This document shows, piece after piece, positions 9,259 through 18,996 of a DNA stretch of 64,000 bases. The translations under genes and the position numbers were made by a program. How positions within the stretch are numbered: the stretch's first letter is position 1; every line of letters begins with the position of its first letter. The stretch covers positions 1,660,001 to 1,724,000 of the forward strand of contig NZ_JAWPMM010000001.1 of the NCBI RefSeq assembly GCF_033344935.1, given 5' to 3'. This DNA is from Reichenbachiella sp. Its GTDB lineage: Bacteria; Bacteroidota; Bacteroidia; Cytophagales; Cyclobacteriaceae. The notes under the pieces are model-generated. The model did no database searches. It saw nothing but the letters and a program-made list of their open reading frames with translations, and had not been told where the DNA came from.

Positions 9259-11649
9259 TTATTTGCTCAGTAGTTCCACTTTTCTCTGCGCCGATACAAT
9301 TACTTTATGCTTTTTAAGGTTCTCAATGACTCGAATGTTAACCTCATTTTTAACTCTCAAAATTTCGTGAGACACCCAGTAATTGATATAGAACTGATAG
9401 GACTGCTCCTTCACACTTTCGAAATAGGCTTTGTACGGAGGATGCTTGATGACGCCATCAATATCTGTTAAGGCCTCTTCCATCCATTGAATCACCTTTT
9501 CAGGATCAACCTCTGTGGAAGTTTGAATGACTAATTTGATACGCCGGCGTTTATCTGAGAGTGTCCAATTAATCACGTTATTAGAGATGAGTGTAGAGTT
9601 TGGGACAATGAGCTCTGCACCATCATATTGACGTATTTTACTTGCTCGGATACCGATGGCAATCACTTCGCCTTCTATGGTATCTACCGTTACAATATCA
9701 CCAATGGTGATCGGCCGTTCGAATACGAGTATCAGCCCCGATATAAAATTCCCTACAATATTTTGAAGACCAAACCCGATACCTACACCTAATGCACCTG
9801 CTAGTAATCCCAAATTGGCCAGGTCGAATCCCAAGCTGCTTAATGCCATAAAAAAGCCGAGAAACATGATCGCATAATTAGTGATAGATCCTACTGCCAT
9901 GGATACCCCTCTGGGTAGATCTATACGGTCCAGAAATTCTATTTGCAATAAGATTTTAGTGAAATTAGCAATGAGCCATGAAGCAAAAAGAATAATGCCA
10001 AAACTGATGACTCCACCAACAGATATACCAATGCTACCAACGGTAACCCCCCAATTCCATATCTCTTCATAGGCTTCTAATATAGGTTGCCAGAGTAGGG
10101 TGGTTTTGGCTGTGTAGTAGAACCATGTAATTAAATAGAAAAATTTGAGACTCACTTTTATTGTTCGGAAGGTTTGATCCTTGTACAGTGTGAATACCTT
10201 GGATTTTTGGGCTATGTTGGTGTTTAGGGCAAGTAGAACCAGTGTTTTGAGACTGACATACAAAGAGCCAAGAAGCAGTGCCAAAATCGTGGAAGTTAGA
10301 ATCCCATCAGTTATCAGCTGAGAAATGTATATATAGCCAATCGTATTCGCAAGAATGGAAAAAACCATCCCTACCAAAAATAGCGGAGAAACGAAGAATA
10401 GCACTCTGTACCAAATATCTTTAGCTACTCCCTTTTTTTCTTCATGACTTATATTTCTCAAAAGCCAAAAAAAGTAATAAGCCATGGCCGCAGATATGAT
10501 GAGCATCAAAAACCTGTTGGTGTAATCTGAAAGAATCAATATACGGCTTGCGTCTATCAAAATGAACATGCCGGCTAGGAAAAAGATACTCCACCTTAGT
10601 TTTTTGATAATGATGGCAGAAGTCACCGATAAAAAGGGGATTAAGAAAAATAAGCCCAAACCTATTTCGAGGTAAAGGGGGCGGTTGGGCAACAGTGGCA
10701 AACTGGCCATTAAAGTAAAAAGTACAGCTGCACCAATAGGCCTGTGAAGCACTTTCTCTCCTAATGGCAGTTCCGCAAGATCTTTCTCTTTTAATTCAGA
10801 TAGTTTACCTCGCATCCAGAATATCATGCTAATAAAAATTGAAAAGATAACAAGCATAATGAGTAAACTCGAGGCCCTGAGATTGATATATCCTTTGGTC
10901 TCATCTATGGCCATTGGAATCCAAAGTTTGTTATTGGCCAGTGTGTTTTGGTAAGTCGCACTATCTAAATCTGAATGCCATATTGGAGATTGTCGCATGG
11001 AAAGCAAGGTGCTAAACTGTGTTTTTAGCGCCTGGTCCAACTCTTGCGCATAATTGTTAGCTTCCAGTTTTAGGTCAAGGATTTGATTCTGTACATTGAT
11101 GGCCTGAACCAGACTGTCACTCATTGTGTTTTTGAGCTTTTTAATCTGATCTACGGAAAAGAATATTCTGTTGAAAAGCTCATCAGGAATTTCTTCTTTG
11201 TTTGCATATGCCTTTCTGGTGCTTTCCCATAATACTTCTTGTTTGCGTAGTTCTTTAAATATTTCATCTATCCGGGAGGTATGCCCCTTGATCACTACCT
11301 CAGGGACACTCGCTCTTGAGATCAATCGATCCCATTTTTTTACAAAACTTTCTACATATCTGTAAGGAAGGTTTTCTTGCATGATATGATTAGTAATAGC
11401 GGTAATATTGTCTAGTTCCTTTTTGAGTGTATCTGTTTGTTGTTTTACTTGAGATATTATGGGCTTTTCTATTACGGGCTTGTATTCGCTCTCAATCAAC
11501 CTGACCAGTAGCTCTGCCTGAGACGAAACTTCGGGAATGGCGATTGGTTCAATTTTGTCTTTTTCTTCTTCCTTTGTTTGATTTTCCTGTGATATGCCTG
11601 TCAGAGGGAGAAGAATGAATGAAAGAAGGAGAAGTTTAAAAATTTTCAT
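9259..11649 (-). CDS. Mechanosensitive ion channel, large MscS/MscK type
   Basis: 796 residues. Signal peptide (MKIFKLLLLSFILLPLTGIS), a ~220-residue periplasmic coiled-coil domain, then about ten membrane segments. The C-terminal MscS core follows: pore helix LGLLAGALGVGIGFGLQNIVGNFISG (two stretches at about 610-635) and the beta domain starting FERPITIGDIVTV. Gates in response to membrane tension during osmotic downshock; a channel of this size resembles MscK/YbdG-type enlarged members. Single gene with an ATG at 11649 and 100 bases to the divergent acetyltransferase. Confidence 0.92.
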   Translation of the reverse strand: MKIFKLLLLSFILLPLTGISQENQTKEEEKDKIEPIAIPEVSSQAELLVRLIESEYKPVIEKPIISQVKQQTDTLKKELDNITAITNHIMQENLPYRYVESFVKKWDRLISRASVPEVVIKGHTSRIDEIFKELRKQEVLWESTRKAYANKEEIPDELFNRIFFSVDQIKKLKNTMSDSLVQAINVQNQILDLKLEANNYAQELDQALKTQFSTLLSMRQSPIWHSDLDSATYQNTLANNKLWIPMAIDETKGYINLRASSLLIMLVIFSIFISMIFWMRGKLSELKEKDLAELPLGEKVLHRPIGAAVLFTLMASLPLLPNRPLYLEIGLGLFFLIPFLSVTSAIIIKKLRWSIFFLAGMFILIDASRILILSDYTNRFLMLIISAAMAYYFFWLLRNISHEEKKGVAKDIWYRVLFFVSPLFLVGMVFSILANTIGYIYISQLITDGILTSTILALLLGSLYVSLKTLVLLALNTNIAQKSKVFTLYKDQTFRTIKVSLKFFYLITWFYYTAKTTLLWQPILEAYEEIWNWGVTVGSIGISVGGVISFGIILFASWLIANFTKILLQIEFLDRIDLPRGVSMAVGSITNYAIMFLGFFMALSSLGFDLANLGLLAGALGVGIGFGLQNIVGNFISGLILVFERPITIGDIVTVDTIEGEVIAIGIRASKIRQYDGAELIVPNSTLISNNVINWTLSDKRRRIKLVIQTSTEVDPEKVIQWMEEALTDIDGVIKHPPYKAYFESVKEQSYQFYINYWVSHEILRVKNEVNIRVIENLKKHKVIVSAQRKVELLSK

Positions 11650-11749
11650 AAGTATCGGGAATAGACACTAAAGATATGGCAATGTGGAATAAATCACAAC
11701 GAGAAGTTTTTCGTGGCTATTCAACTCTGAAATGCCGTATATTTAATGT

Positions 11750-12028
11750 ATGAATATTGAACAGTTTGATAGGGATAGCAAAGGTTTCTTTAAAGGTATC
11801 GAAGAAGAAAAGGAAGCAGGAAGAATGACTTACTCTTGGGCAGGTGAGGATAGAATAATCATTGACCATACCGAAGTTAATCCCGCATTTAAAGGGAAAG
11901 GGGTAGGGAAGCAGCTGGTTTTAGCAGCTGTTGACTTTGCCAGAGCGAAAAAGATTAGCATCATTCCGTTATGCACTTTTGCCAAGAGTGTATTTGATCG
12001 TGATGAAAGCTTAAGAGATGTGCTTTGA
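11750..12028 (+). CDS. Short GNAT acetyltransferase (YjdJ-type)
   Basis: 92 residues, the length of the minimal N-acetyltransferase group (NAT_SF_3). It begins with a beta hairpin (YSWAGEDRIIIDHTEVNPAFKG) followed by the acetyl-CoA pyrophosphate loop GKGVGKQLV and the closing helix ARAKKISIIPLCTFAKSVFDRD, whose C-x-F pattern is characteristic of this small family. Acceptor unknown. Its end lies 35 bases from the end of the convergent FtsX permease gene. Confidence 0.88.
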   Translation: MNIEQFDRDSKGFFKGIEEEKEAGRMTYSWAGEDRIIIDHTEVNPAFKGKGVGKQLVLAAVDFARAKKISIIPLCTFAKSVFDRDESLRDVL

Positions 12029-12062
12029 GTAGGTTTAGTCCAAGCACATCCCTGCCTACAAA

Positions 12063-14690
12063 TCATTCATACCTTAAGTTATTGGCGGGGTTGGCATGCG
12101 CCACTTTTCTAGTTTGCCAATAAATGGAGGCAAATCCTACTGAGAAAAGGAATGCGATACTAACAATCACCTCAAGGACACCAAGTCCATTGCCATATCT
12201 CAATAAAAAGTATAGAAAAAGCTTGTCATAGAAGACGTAAGAAAACGGAATGGCAATCATGGAAGAAATTAAAATCAAGCTGATAAAATCCTTGGTCAAG
12301 AGAAAGTAAAGGCTTGAGCTCGATGCCCCCATGATTTTTCTAATCGCGATTTCTTTTGTTTTGTTCTCAGTGGTATAGGACACCATGCCTAAAAGCCCAA
12401 GACAGGAAATACTAATAGCAAAAGCACTGAGGAAACTGAAGAATTTGATTTGAATTCTTAAAAAGTAGTACGCCTCTTCTATTTTATCATCCAAAAAGGC
12501 AGGCTCAAAATGAGCTTCTTGATCTATGCTAGACCAGAGATAATCTAAGTCTAAAAGCGTTTGAGTAATGTCCGTAGAATTGATGGTGAGCAAAGCATAG
12601 CTGCTGTTGTCTACAGAATATCTGAATACTTGTGGTCTAATCAATTGATCCAACGGTTCGAAATTAAAGTCCTCCAATACCCCAGCGATTCTACAGCGGA
12701 TGCCATCCTCCAAGGTAAACGTGAGTGAATCTTGCTGAACATCAAAAACCGAAACAGATTTCATAAATGTTTCATTTACAAGCACCATCTCTTGATTCTT
12801 ATTAGACAGATTTAGCCTTTTATCTTCTCCCCATAGCAGCTTCATATCCATCTGTTCAATATAGTTGTCGCCGATAAAAACTTGCTTTATGTCGAGCGTG
12901 TCTATATCGTTCGGTGTAGCTTCAACCCAACTGGGTAGCAGTATGCCGGGAAGGTGAGAGGTGGTCGAAATAGCTTTTACATCTGGGTGACTTTTCAATT
13001 CATTGATAACCAATTGCTTATCAATCTTCTGAAAAGGAATGGAAACAATATGGTTAGAATTAAAGCCATGGTTGGAATTCAATACATAGGCATATTCACG
13101 TGTGATGGTACAAACACCGATTATAAATACTAAAGACAGAAAGAATTGAAAGACCAATAGTCCTTTCTTAATGTGTGAGACGTGTACGGATTTGCTCTGC
13201 AGTCCTCCTTTGAGTGTATGGACTGGGTTGAGGCGTGAAAAGTAGGTCGCTGGAAATATACCGGCCAGCGCACCAATGACTACCGCAAAAAGGATGAATA
13301 TACTGATAAGTCCCAAATTGAGAGAGGTATCTAGTACTTGTGACGACCCCAGGATATCTAAAAACTCTTTTTGTATTCGATCAAAAATGAAGAAGGAAAT
13401 GACCAATGAAAGCAAAGCCAGTAGGATAGTTTCTATTATGAATTGAGACTTGATTTGAAACTTCTCGGCTCCCACCACTTTTCTAATGCCGATTTCTTTT
13501 CCGCGTTTTAATGCTCTGGCGATAGAGAGGTTGGTATAGTTGAAGATGGCAGGCAACAAGATCAAGAGCCCAATAGACATGAAAAATATAAGAGAAGGCT
13601 GGTCCCAACCAATACCAATGGCATTACTGATATTCCAACGTGGAACCGCTTCTGTTAGCACAACAGATTCTAACTCAATAGTCTGATTCTGATGAAACTC
13701 AGTGGCAACTGCTGAAACCTGTTCCAATGAATTTGTTAAGGTCTCTTGTCCTGTTTCGGGTTTCAGCATTGCGTACACATAATTGTTTCGAAAGTTTGTC
13801 CAATCAGATTTGAGGTCGTTGGATTCTTGAATTTCTTCGAACGTCTCATAAGAAGCCAATACTTGAAAAAATAGATGAGTTTGGCGTAAATCAGCCATCA
13901 CTCCCGTGACCGTAAATGAACCCAATTCTGTCTCTAGTACTTTATCTATTGGATCTTCATCTCTGAAGAGTTCATTTGCTGTTGATTCGGTGAGAACTAT
14001 GCTATAGGGTTTGGAGAGCGCTGTTTTTGGATTGCCGCTGATGAGTGGATAGCTAAAAACCTGAAAAAAAGATGCACTGGCAAAGTGGCCATGAAATTCC
14101 ATTTCTCCTGCCTGTCTTTTTACGGTAGGGTCGAAGCCATCCTTAATTTTGACTACTTCAGCGATAAATGGGTAATTGTCCTTCAGATGATCACCTACGG
14201 CGTGGAAAGTAGAACCATAGGTTTTTGTTTTGCTTTCATCACCTATGAAAGTGTTGATCTGATAGATTCGATCCTTATTTGCTTGCCACTCGTCGGATTT
14301 ATAAATGGCATAAGTGAGCGAGAGTACGAGCAAACTGATGGACATCCCCAGAGCAAGCCCTACGACGTTGATGGTCGTGAAAAATTTGTGTTTAGAAAAA
14401 TTGCGTATCGCAATTTTGAAATAATTGTTGAACATGGATATTGAGTTTGAGTTATAAAAAATAGAATAGGAAGCGGACCTTTTACGCTTCCTAAGCGCAT
14501 AAGAGAAGATTAGTGCAAAGGCTTCTTTGAGGTAAATGAGTTGCGCACTGAAAATACCTTTTTCTTCTACATGGTATTCGAAATATTCGTCGAGATCACC
14601 AACGAGATCTTCAATGTCGGCCTTTTCGGACCACCATTGCAATAATCTCTTTGGCCATTTTGGTGCCTGGATACCTTGTTTGCGGTTCAT
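12063..14690 (-). CDS. Two-block FtsX/MacB-like ABC permease with prefix domain
   Basis: 875 residues. The frame opens at 14720, but the ATG at 14690 overlaps the PadR stop as ATGA and is preferred. Residues ~1-75 form a cytoplasmic prefix domain (PPKWPKRL-type opening, IEDLVGDLDEYFEYHVEEKG). A first FtsX block follows, with MacB-like periplasmic domain and membrane helices near 95-115 and 360-480, then a second block with C-terminal helices around 740-870. The motif EIGIRKVVGA and its second copy EIAIRKIMGA mark the coupling helices. Permease half of a MacB-type exporter or mechanotransmission system; no ATPase gene is adjacent. Controlled with padR upstream. Confidence 0.9.
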   Translation of the reverse strand: MNRKQGIQAPKWPKRLLQWWSEKADIEDLVGDLDEYFEYHVEEKGIFSAQLIYLKEAFALIFSYALRKRKRSASYSIFYNSNSISMFNNYFKIAIRNFSKHKFFTTINVVGLALGMSISLLVLSLTYAIYKSDEWQANKDRIYQINTFIGDESKTKTYGSTFHAVGDHLKDNYPFIAEVVKIKDGFDPTVKRQAGEMEFHGHFASASFFQVFSYPLISGNPKTALSKPYSIVLTESTANELFRDEDPIDKVLETELGSFTVTGVMADLRQTHLFFQVLASYETFEEIQESNDLKSDWTNFRNNYVYAMLKPETGQETLTNSLEQVSAVATEFHQNQTIELESVVLTEAVPRWNISNAIGIGWDQPSLIFFMSIGLLILLPAIFNYTNLSIARALKRGKEIGIRKVVGAEKFQIKSQFIIETILLALLSLVISFFIFDRIQKEFLDILGSSQVLDTSLNLGLISIFILFAVVIGALAGIFPATYFSRLNPVHTLKGGLQSKSVHVSHIKKGLLVFQFFLSLVFIIGVCTITREYAYVLNSNHGFNSNHIVSIPFQKIDKQLVINELKSHPDVKAISTTSHLPGILLPSWVEATPNDIDTLDIKQVFIGDNYIEQMDMKLLWGEDKRLNLSNKNQEMVLVNETFMKSVSVFDVQQDSLTFTLEDGIRCRIAGVLEDFNFEPLDQLIRPQVFRYSVDNSSYALLTINSTDITQTLLDLDYLWSSIDQEAHFEPAFLDDKIEEAYYFLRIQIKFFSFLSAFAISISCLGLLGMVSYTTENKTKEIAIRKIMGASSSSLYFLLTKDFISLILISSMIAIPFSYVFYDKLFLYFLLRYGNGLGVLEVIVSIAFLFSVGFASIYWQTRKVAHANPANNLRYE

Positions 14691-15010
14691 AGCGAGAGTT
14701 CTGTTTGAGCGCTTTTCCACAGCTCGTCTCTGAGTGATTTCATCTCAAGCAAAACGGATCTTGCCGAGTTGGTCAGCTGGAAGTACCGCTTTCTTTTACC
14801 GCCGCGTTCTTTGGTAGGCTCTCCTTTATAGGAGGTCAAGTATCCCTTTTCCTCCAGTCGAGTGAGCGTGGAATGTAAAGAACCTATACTTAGGTTGCGA
14901 TTGGTGCGCTCGTTGATGTTTCTAAGTACACCAAGTCCGTAAGCTTCACTGCCTAGATGAGCAATGGTAAGCAAGACCAATTCTTCGAATTCTCCTAAGT
15001 AGCCTTTCAT
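14687..15010 (-). CDS. PadR-family transcriptional regulator
   Basis: 107 residues, winged helix: LGEFEELVLLTIAHLGSEAYGLGVLRNINERT followed by SIGSLHSTLTRLEEKGYLTSY and the wing GGKRKRYFQLT. Characteristic of short PadR-s2 regulators that pair with FtsX permeases in Bacteroidota. Its stop overlaps the permease start by four bases. The 60 bases upstream are AT-rich with palindromic TATAAAT/ATTTATA fragments, a plausible autoregulatory site. A close paralogue lies at 38206. Confidence 0.93.
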   Translation of the reverse strand: MKGYLGEFEELVLLTIAHLGSEAYGLGVLRNINERTNRNLSIGSLHSTLTRLEEKGYLTSYKGEPTKERGGKRKRYFQLTNSARSVLLEMKSLRDELWKSAQTELSL

Positions 15011-15126
15011 ATATTATTCTGGTTTTGAGATATTATAAAATGCAATAATAATTTATATATTTCTATTTTTGAGAAAAAATGATTGAAAAATACCAAAATG
15101 GACTTCTAGTCGCTTTGAAGAAGGGG

Positions 15127-15609
15127 TTAGAGCTTTTTGTACATGATGTGGGTGTCCACCAATCCAAGTGTTTGGTGGCGAAAACCATCGGGTGTGGTTC
15201 CGATAATTTCGAAACCGAATTTCTTCCAAAGTTCAACGGCTGCTTGATTCGTACTGACGACGATATTGAATTGAATGGCGTGATAACCGGCTGATTTGGC
15301 GAAATCGAGTGAGTGCTGACAAAGGAGCTTACCGATTCCTTTGCCCTGCGCATCGGGATGTATCATATAGCTGGCATTGGCGATATGACTACCCAGATCA
15401 GGCTGATTGGGTTTGACGATGTAGGTGCCTAGAACTTTTCCTTCGTCTTCTATCACGAAAGTATCCATATAGTTGGCAAACCAATGTTTTTGCAAATCCT
15501 CGACTGGTGTTTCTGGGTCGAACACATAAGTATCGCCAGTACGGATGACGGCAGAGAAAATATTCCAAACGGCGTCGTAGTCCCTGAGATTAGCTTTTCG
15601 GATGTTCAA
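15127..15609 (-). CDS. GNAT N-acetyltransferase
   Basis: 160 residues. Contains the GNAT core: VIEDEGKVLGTYIVKPNQ (beta strands), motif A YMIHPDAQGKGIGKLLCQHSLDFAKSAG with the acetyl-CoA loop QGKGIG, and motif B AVELWKKFGFEIIGTTPDGF. The only usable start is a TTG at 15609: an in-frame stop lies four codons upstream and no ATG occurs near the N-terminus. That stop is the terminator codon of the preceding gene, 8 bases away, so translation is probably coupled to it. Substrate unknown. Confidence 0.88.
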   Translation of the reverse strand: MNIRKANLRDYDAVWNIFSAVIRTGDTYVFDPETPVEDLQKHWFANYMDTFVIEDEGKVLGTYIVKPNQPDLGSHIANASYMIHPDAQGKGIGKLLCQHSLDFAKSAGYHAIQFNIVVSTNQAAVELWKKFGFEIIGTTPDGFRHQTLGLVDTHIMYKKL

Positions 15610-15617
15610 CTGTTGGC

Positions 15618-15947
15618 CTACTTATATTGATTTGATAATACGGTAGCAACTTCCGTTTCTAAATTCTTCCATTGATTATGAAAAATAATTTCAAACAGAT
15701 AAAGAAAACCTTCAAGCATCAAAAAACTGGATAAAATAGAGGTGAAGACAGATGGTAAGGAGCCTTCAATGATTAATTCTTGCTTACGTCTGGTAATTTG
15801 TACGCCTACAAATGGTGACTTTTTAACCAATATGGTTTTGTAGCAATCAAATCCAAACAATCTAGCCGAGCCTTTAGATAATTTAGAATTAAGTAGGTCA
15901 GCGATTTCCTTCGATTTTGGTGCACTTGAAGTGGTTCTGATTTTCAT
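15618..15947 (-). CDS. Small protein of unknown function
   Basis: 109 residues, basic, with one hydrophobic C-terminal segment (SVFTSILSSFLMLEGFLYLFEIIFH, about 68-92). The N-terminal half (RTTSSAPKSKEIADLLNSKLSKG, FGFDCYKTILVKKSPFVGVQITRRKQELIIEG) has a mixed alpha/beta look. No family recognised. It is followed 8 bases later by a TTG-started acetyltransferase. Confidence 0.65.
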   Translation of the reverse strand: MKIRTTSSAPKSKEIADLLNSKLSKGSARLFGFDCYKTILVKKSPFVGVQITRRKQELIIEGSLPSVFTSILSSFLMLEGFLYLFEIIFHNQWKNLETEVATVLSNQYK

Positions 15948-16010
15948 GATCTCCTCAATTTAAAAAGTGAGCGATTTCTACAAGATAATGAAAATTAAAG
16001 AGATAAGGTA

Positions 16011-16505
16011 TTATTTATACCTATAGACTTCGTGTAGACCGAAGTCAAGCAGATCTACAGTGCCATCGAGTTTTGCTCCTAGTGCCAGGGCCAGTTTTTT
16101 GGATGGTTCGTTTGCTTCATCTATATAGCTCACCAGTGAGTTGAGATTAAGCTCCTTCAAAGCAAATTGCTTCATAGTGAGTCCTGCTTCCACGCCGTAA
16201 CCTTTTCCTTGTGCTTCCGGAAGTAGCCAATAGCCGAGTTCTGGCTCTGGCCAAACTTCTGAATTCCATAGGCCTACGGTACCAATGAGTTGTTGGGAGT
16301 CTTTCGTCTCAACAGCCAGGTAAGAATAGCCAAACAAGGTATAGTGACCGATGTAGGTAGCCATGAGTCGCCAGGCCTCTTCCGGAGTTTTTACACCGCC
16401 AACGTATCGGGCATTATCCGCAATGGAGAAAAAATCAGCAATAGCTTTAAAATCAGATTTTTGCCATTGTCTAAATGTGAGCCGTTCGGTTTCTAGCCCA
16501 ATCAT
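16011..16505 (-). CDS. GNAT N-acetyltransferase, RimJ/RimL type
   Basis: 164 residues. ETERLTFRQWQKSDFKAIADFF at the start is the RimJ/RimL-like (Acetyltransf_3) opening. The acetyl-CoA site is LLPEAQGKGYGVEAGLTMKQFA, with the closing motif YIDEANEPSKKLALALGAKLDGT. Members modify ribosomal proteins, amino acids or small molecules; the target is not determinable. Separated from the Ala/Lys-rich gene at 16515 by only 9 bases, so probably co-transcribed with it. Confidence 0.88.
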   Translation of the reverse strand: MIGLETERLTFRQWQKSDFKAIADFFSIADNARYVGGVKTPEEAWRLMATYIGHYTLFGYSYLAVETKDSQQLIGTVGLWNSEVWPEPELGYWLLPEAQGKGYGVEAGLTMKQFALKELNLNSLVSYIDEANEPSKKLALALGAKLDGTVDLLDFGLHEVYRYK

Positions 16506-16514
16506 AGTGTTCGA

Positions 16515-16838
16515 TTAGGCGGCCTTTTTTCTCTTGGCCTCTTTTTCAGCTTGCTTAGCAGCTTTGGCAGCGGCTTTCGCCTCTTCTGCGGCTTTTTTAG
16601 CAGCTATCTTCGCATCGATTTTAGCTTGTTTCTCAGCCTTTTTTCTGGCAATTTCAGCTTCCTTCTTTGCACGCTTTTCAGCTAAAATGGCCTGGCGTTT
16701 TTGCTCTTCTTTTACCTCTTCAGCAAGCTTCAAAGTTTTGTAAAGCTCGATTTGATTTTCTTTAGAGATTTTAGCGATATATTCTTCTGGTTCTTTTTCG
16801 AATAGACCTTTAAAGAAGTTGCCAATTGATTCAAACAT
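16515..16838 (-). CDS. Ala/Lys/Glu-rich coiled-coil protein
   Basis: 107 residues. After a short amphipathic opening (MFESIGNFFKGLFEKEPEEY), residues ~25-107 are a continuous helix made of K/E/A/Q with TolA-like AKKAEKQAK repeats. Low complexity, no cysteines. Function unknown; the composition suggests a rigid rod or a nucleic-acid/ribosome-associated helix. The reverse frame is also open across this stretch, as expected for such composition, but it has no other support. Confidence 0.65.
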   Translation of the reverse strand: MFESIGNFFKGLFEKEPEEYIAKISKENQIELYKTLKLAEEVKEEQKRQAILAEKRAKKEAEIARKKAEKQAKIDAKIAAKKAAEEAKAAAKAAKQAEKEAKRKKAA

Positions 16839-16917
16839 AGTAGTCGATTTTATTCACTGGTATATTAAGTGGGCAATTATATATCCAACAGGTGAAGAAA
16901 TGAAAGCAATTAATAAA

Positions 16918-17799
16918 TTAATCTAATCCAGCCTGGTCTTTTTTGAACCCGTAGGTATTCTGACCGATAAAATCTTGTGGAAATTTGTCATCTCCCTCAA
17001 ATCCTAACTCAATCGTGCCGCTCTCCTCGGGGATGTAATTCGTTTTGAATAGATAATCCCATAGACTCAAACTGATCCCATAATTGACGCCGTATTTGCC
17101 TGCTGGTAAGTGAAAGGCGTGATGATATAAGTGCATCACCGGATTGTTGAATAGATACTTGAAGGGCCCCCAGGTAATTTTGACATTGGCATGATTGAGG
17201 TGGCCAATGGCAATCGCCATAAAATGCACAATGTAGGCTTGCTCTGGCTCAAAACCTCCCAAAATCATCACCCCAAAAGTTTTCAATGGTTTGTATAGAA
17301 TATTTTCCATCCAGTGATAGCGGAGGTGTGCGGCAAAACCCATCTCTTTCACACTGTGGTGAACTTTATGAAAGTTCCATAAAAAGGGATATCGGTGAAG
17401 TAAGACGTGGGTGAACCACTGTACAAAATCCAGGACGATAAAAAACACGAGCAATTGCGACCACATCGGCCAGTCAGCAATCTCTATAAGAGCCAGACTT
17501 TTTGAGGTGATACCCATATCTGAAAATAACAGATTGAGCATCTGGTAAATGCCACTAATGGCTATAGAGAAGACGAAAAAGTTGAAAAACATATAGAACC
17601 CATCCAGCCAAAAGTCCTTTCGTATGATGGGTTGGTCCTTTCGCCAGGGAAATACAATTTCCAATCCCCACACTACCAAAGAAATTACGATGAGTCCCCA
17701 AAAGTAATTGGTGTACCAGGGCACCTCGAAAAGAATGGACTTCCAGGTCCAATCGACGGTACCGAGAAACGCATTGGTGAATGAATCGATGTATTTCAT
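16918..17799 (-). CDS. Sterol desaturase / fatty acid hydroxylase family enzyme
   Basis: 293 residues, four or more membrane helices. The di-iron histidine clusters are present: HVLLHR (about 132-137), HKVHHS (145-150), and HLYHHAFH near 225. NHANVK and RYHWME provide further conserved positions. The family hydroxylates or desaturates lipids (carotenoids, fatty acids, sphingolipid-like head groups) with O2 at the cytoplasmic membrane face. The substrate is unknown. Ends 118 bases after a gap holding no feature, alone in its transcription unit. Confidence 0.9.
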   Translation of the reverse strand: MKYIDSFTNAFLGTVDWTWKSILFEVPWYTNYFWGLIVISLVVWGLEIVFPWRKDQPIIRKDFWLDGFYMFFNFFVFSIAISGIYQMLNLLFSDMGITSKSLALIEIADWPMWSQLLVFFIVLDFVQWFTHVLLHRYPFLWNFHKVHHSVKEMGFAAHLRYHWMENILYKPLKTFGVMILGGFEPEQAYIVHFMAIAIGHLNHANVKITWGPFKYLFNNPVMHLYHHAFHLPAGKYGVNYGISLSLWDYLFKTNYIPEESGTIELGFEGDDKFPQDFIGQNTYGFKKDQAGLD

Positions 17800-17894
17800 T
17801 GGGGTAAATTTATGTCATTTACTGAAAAGCATAATGAGTTGCAATTTTGAGAGGGGTGTCGATGGAATATTCCTAAAATCGGGTGTAATCGTAT

Positions 17895-18779
17895 TTAATT
17901 AAGAGCTTCTAGATTGTATTTGGAATTAAACAGATTTAATCCGTCAATATTTCGTTGTAATACTTTTTGTACGTCTTCGGTTTTAATATGCCCCAAGATA
18001 CCCCATGGTCCATGGTACCCTTGATCTAATAGCTGTCTAATCATTTCGAATTCATGGTCACCTTGACCGATAGCCAAGATTTGAGGCCCATTCTTATTTA
18101 CTCCATTCAAATTGACATGTGATAAATATGGCTTAATCATTTTTACAATTTCAGAAAACTCATCTACATACTCATGCGCATGATGAAAATTGTAAACCAT
18201 GGTGATAGAGTCTTGGTTCAGTTTTTTCAAAATTTCAACTTGATTATAAGGATCCCCAAACCAACCATGGTGATTGTAAAGGGCTAATTGACAACCCACT
18301 TCATCAGCTTTTATTTTGATATACTTAATCATTTCAATAGACAACGCTATGGATTGCTTTTGATTCAGCTCTTTAAAGAAGTTATCACTGAAACTCAACC
18401 AAATAGTGGGCTTGCTTTCTATTTCAGCTAGATTATTGAGTATTTCTTGGTTCATTGGACTCAATTGGCCTATGCTGTCTCTTTCGGCATTTAACCATAG
18501 AAAAACCGAGATGATCTCAATATTATTTTCTTTAGCCAGATTGAATTCAGCCTTCATTTTGCTCAGGTCTCCTTTTCCCTTATTAAAGCCATACTTGGTA
18601 AACCCCATTTGCTTTAGCATGGCTATTCGCTGTTGCGGTGTCCTATCCAAAGAATCAAAATCTATTATACACCAAGGAGCAACCTCATGAACCTTGATTA
18701 GGTCATTGGTATTACGCTTACAGGCGAAGAGGAATGCAAGAAGTAGTAAAGAAGCAGTGAATCGATAAAGGTATTTCAT
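17895..18779 (-). CDS. Lipoprotein with sugar-isomerase/epimerase-like TIM barrel
   Basis: 294 residues from the ATG at 18779. The frame is open to 18911, but a signal peptide with lipobox (LLLLAFLFAC) follows MKYLYRFTAS, which fixes the start. The mature protein has the xylose-isomerase-like barrel pattern: GFTKYGFNKGKGDL, ENNIEIISVFLWLNA, LALYNHHGWFGDPYNQVEIL, VYNFHHAHEYVDEF, HVNLNGVNKNG and GHIKTEDV. Histidines and acidic residues at the strand ends suggest a metal site. Likely a periplasmic sugar-processing or binding protein; the substrate is unknown. Confidence 0.8.
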   Translation of the reverse strand: MKYLYRFTASLLLLAFLFACKRNTNDLIKVHEVAPWCIIDFDSLDRTPQQRIAMLKQMGFTKYGFNKGKGDLSKMKAEFNLAKENNIEIISVFLWLNAERDSIGQLSPMNQEILNNLAEIESKPTIWLSFSDNFFKELNQKQSIALSIEMIKYIKIKADEVGCQLALYNHHGWFGDPYNQVEILKKLNQDSITMVYNFHHAHEYVDEFSEIVKMIKPYLSHVNLNGVNKNGPQILAIGQGDHEFEMIRQLLDQGYHGPWGILGHIKTEDVQKVLQRNIDGLNLFNSKYNLEALN

Positions 18780-18980
18780 TGGGTTAAAGCTAGTGGATTT
18801 GAGTGAAGAGGTTGTGGTTACGTCCAGATATGGCATGTGCCTCTGGACATATTTAATACTTGCTAAAGTATAGGATTTGCAGAACAGTTTCATATGGCTA
18901 AATAGAGGCATATGCTATATCGTCTGTTGTATGCTGTTTTTTGTAATTCAAGATGGTATTCTAACTGATTTTAAAATTAA

Positions 18981-18996
18981 TTAAACATTTGTTTAA
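18981..18996. promoter_or_regulatory. TetR operator, copy 1 (overlaps -33 box)
   Basis: Perfect palindrome TTAAACATTTGTTTAA. The same 16-bp sequence, as its reverse complement, lies at 19662-19677 in front of the efflux operon. Here it covers the TTTG at 18988-18991, a candidate -33 box for the -7 box at 19015-19022. This arrangement fits autorepression by the TetR protein. Confidence 0.75.

Noticed and set aside
15079-15294. Plus-strand frame opposite the acetyltransferase gene
   Set aside because: Antisense to a well-supported GNAT gene, no family pattern.
16534-16743. Plus-strand Ala/Ser/Phe-rich frame opposite the Lys-rich gene
   Set aside because: Open because the coding strand is low in complexity; no independent support.
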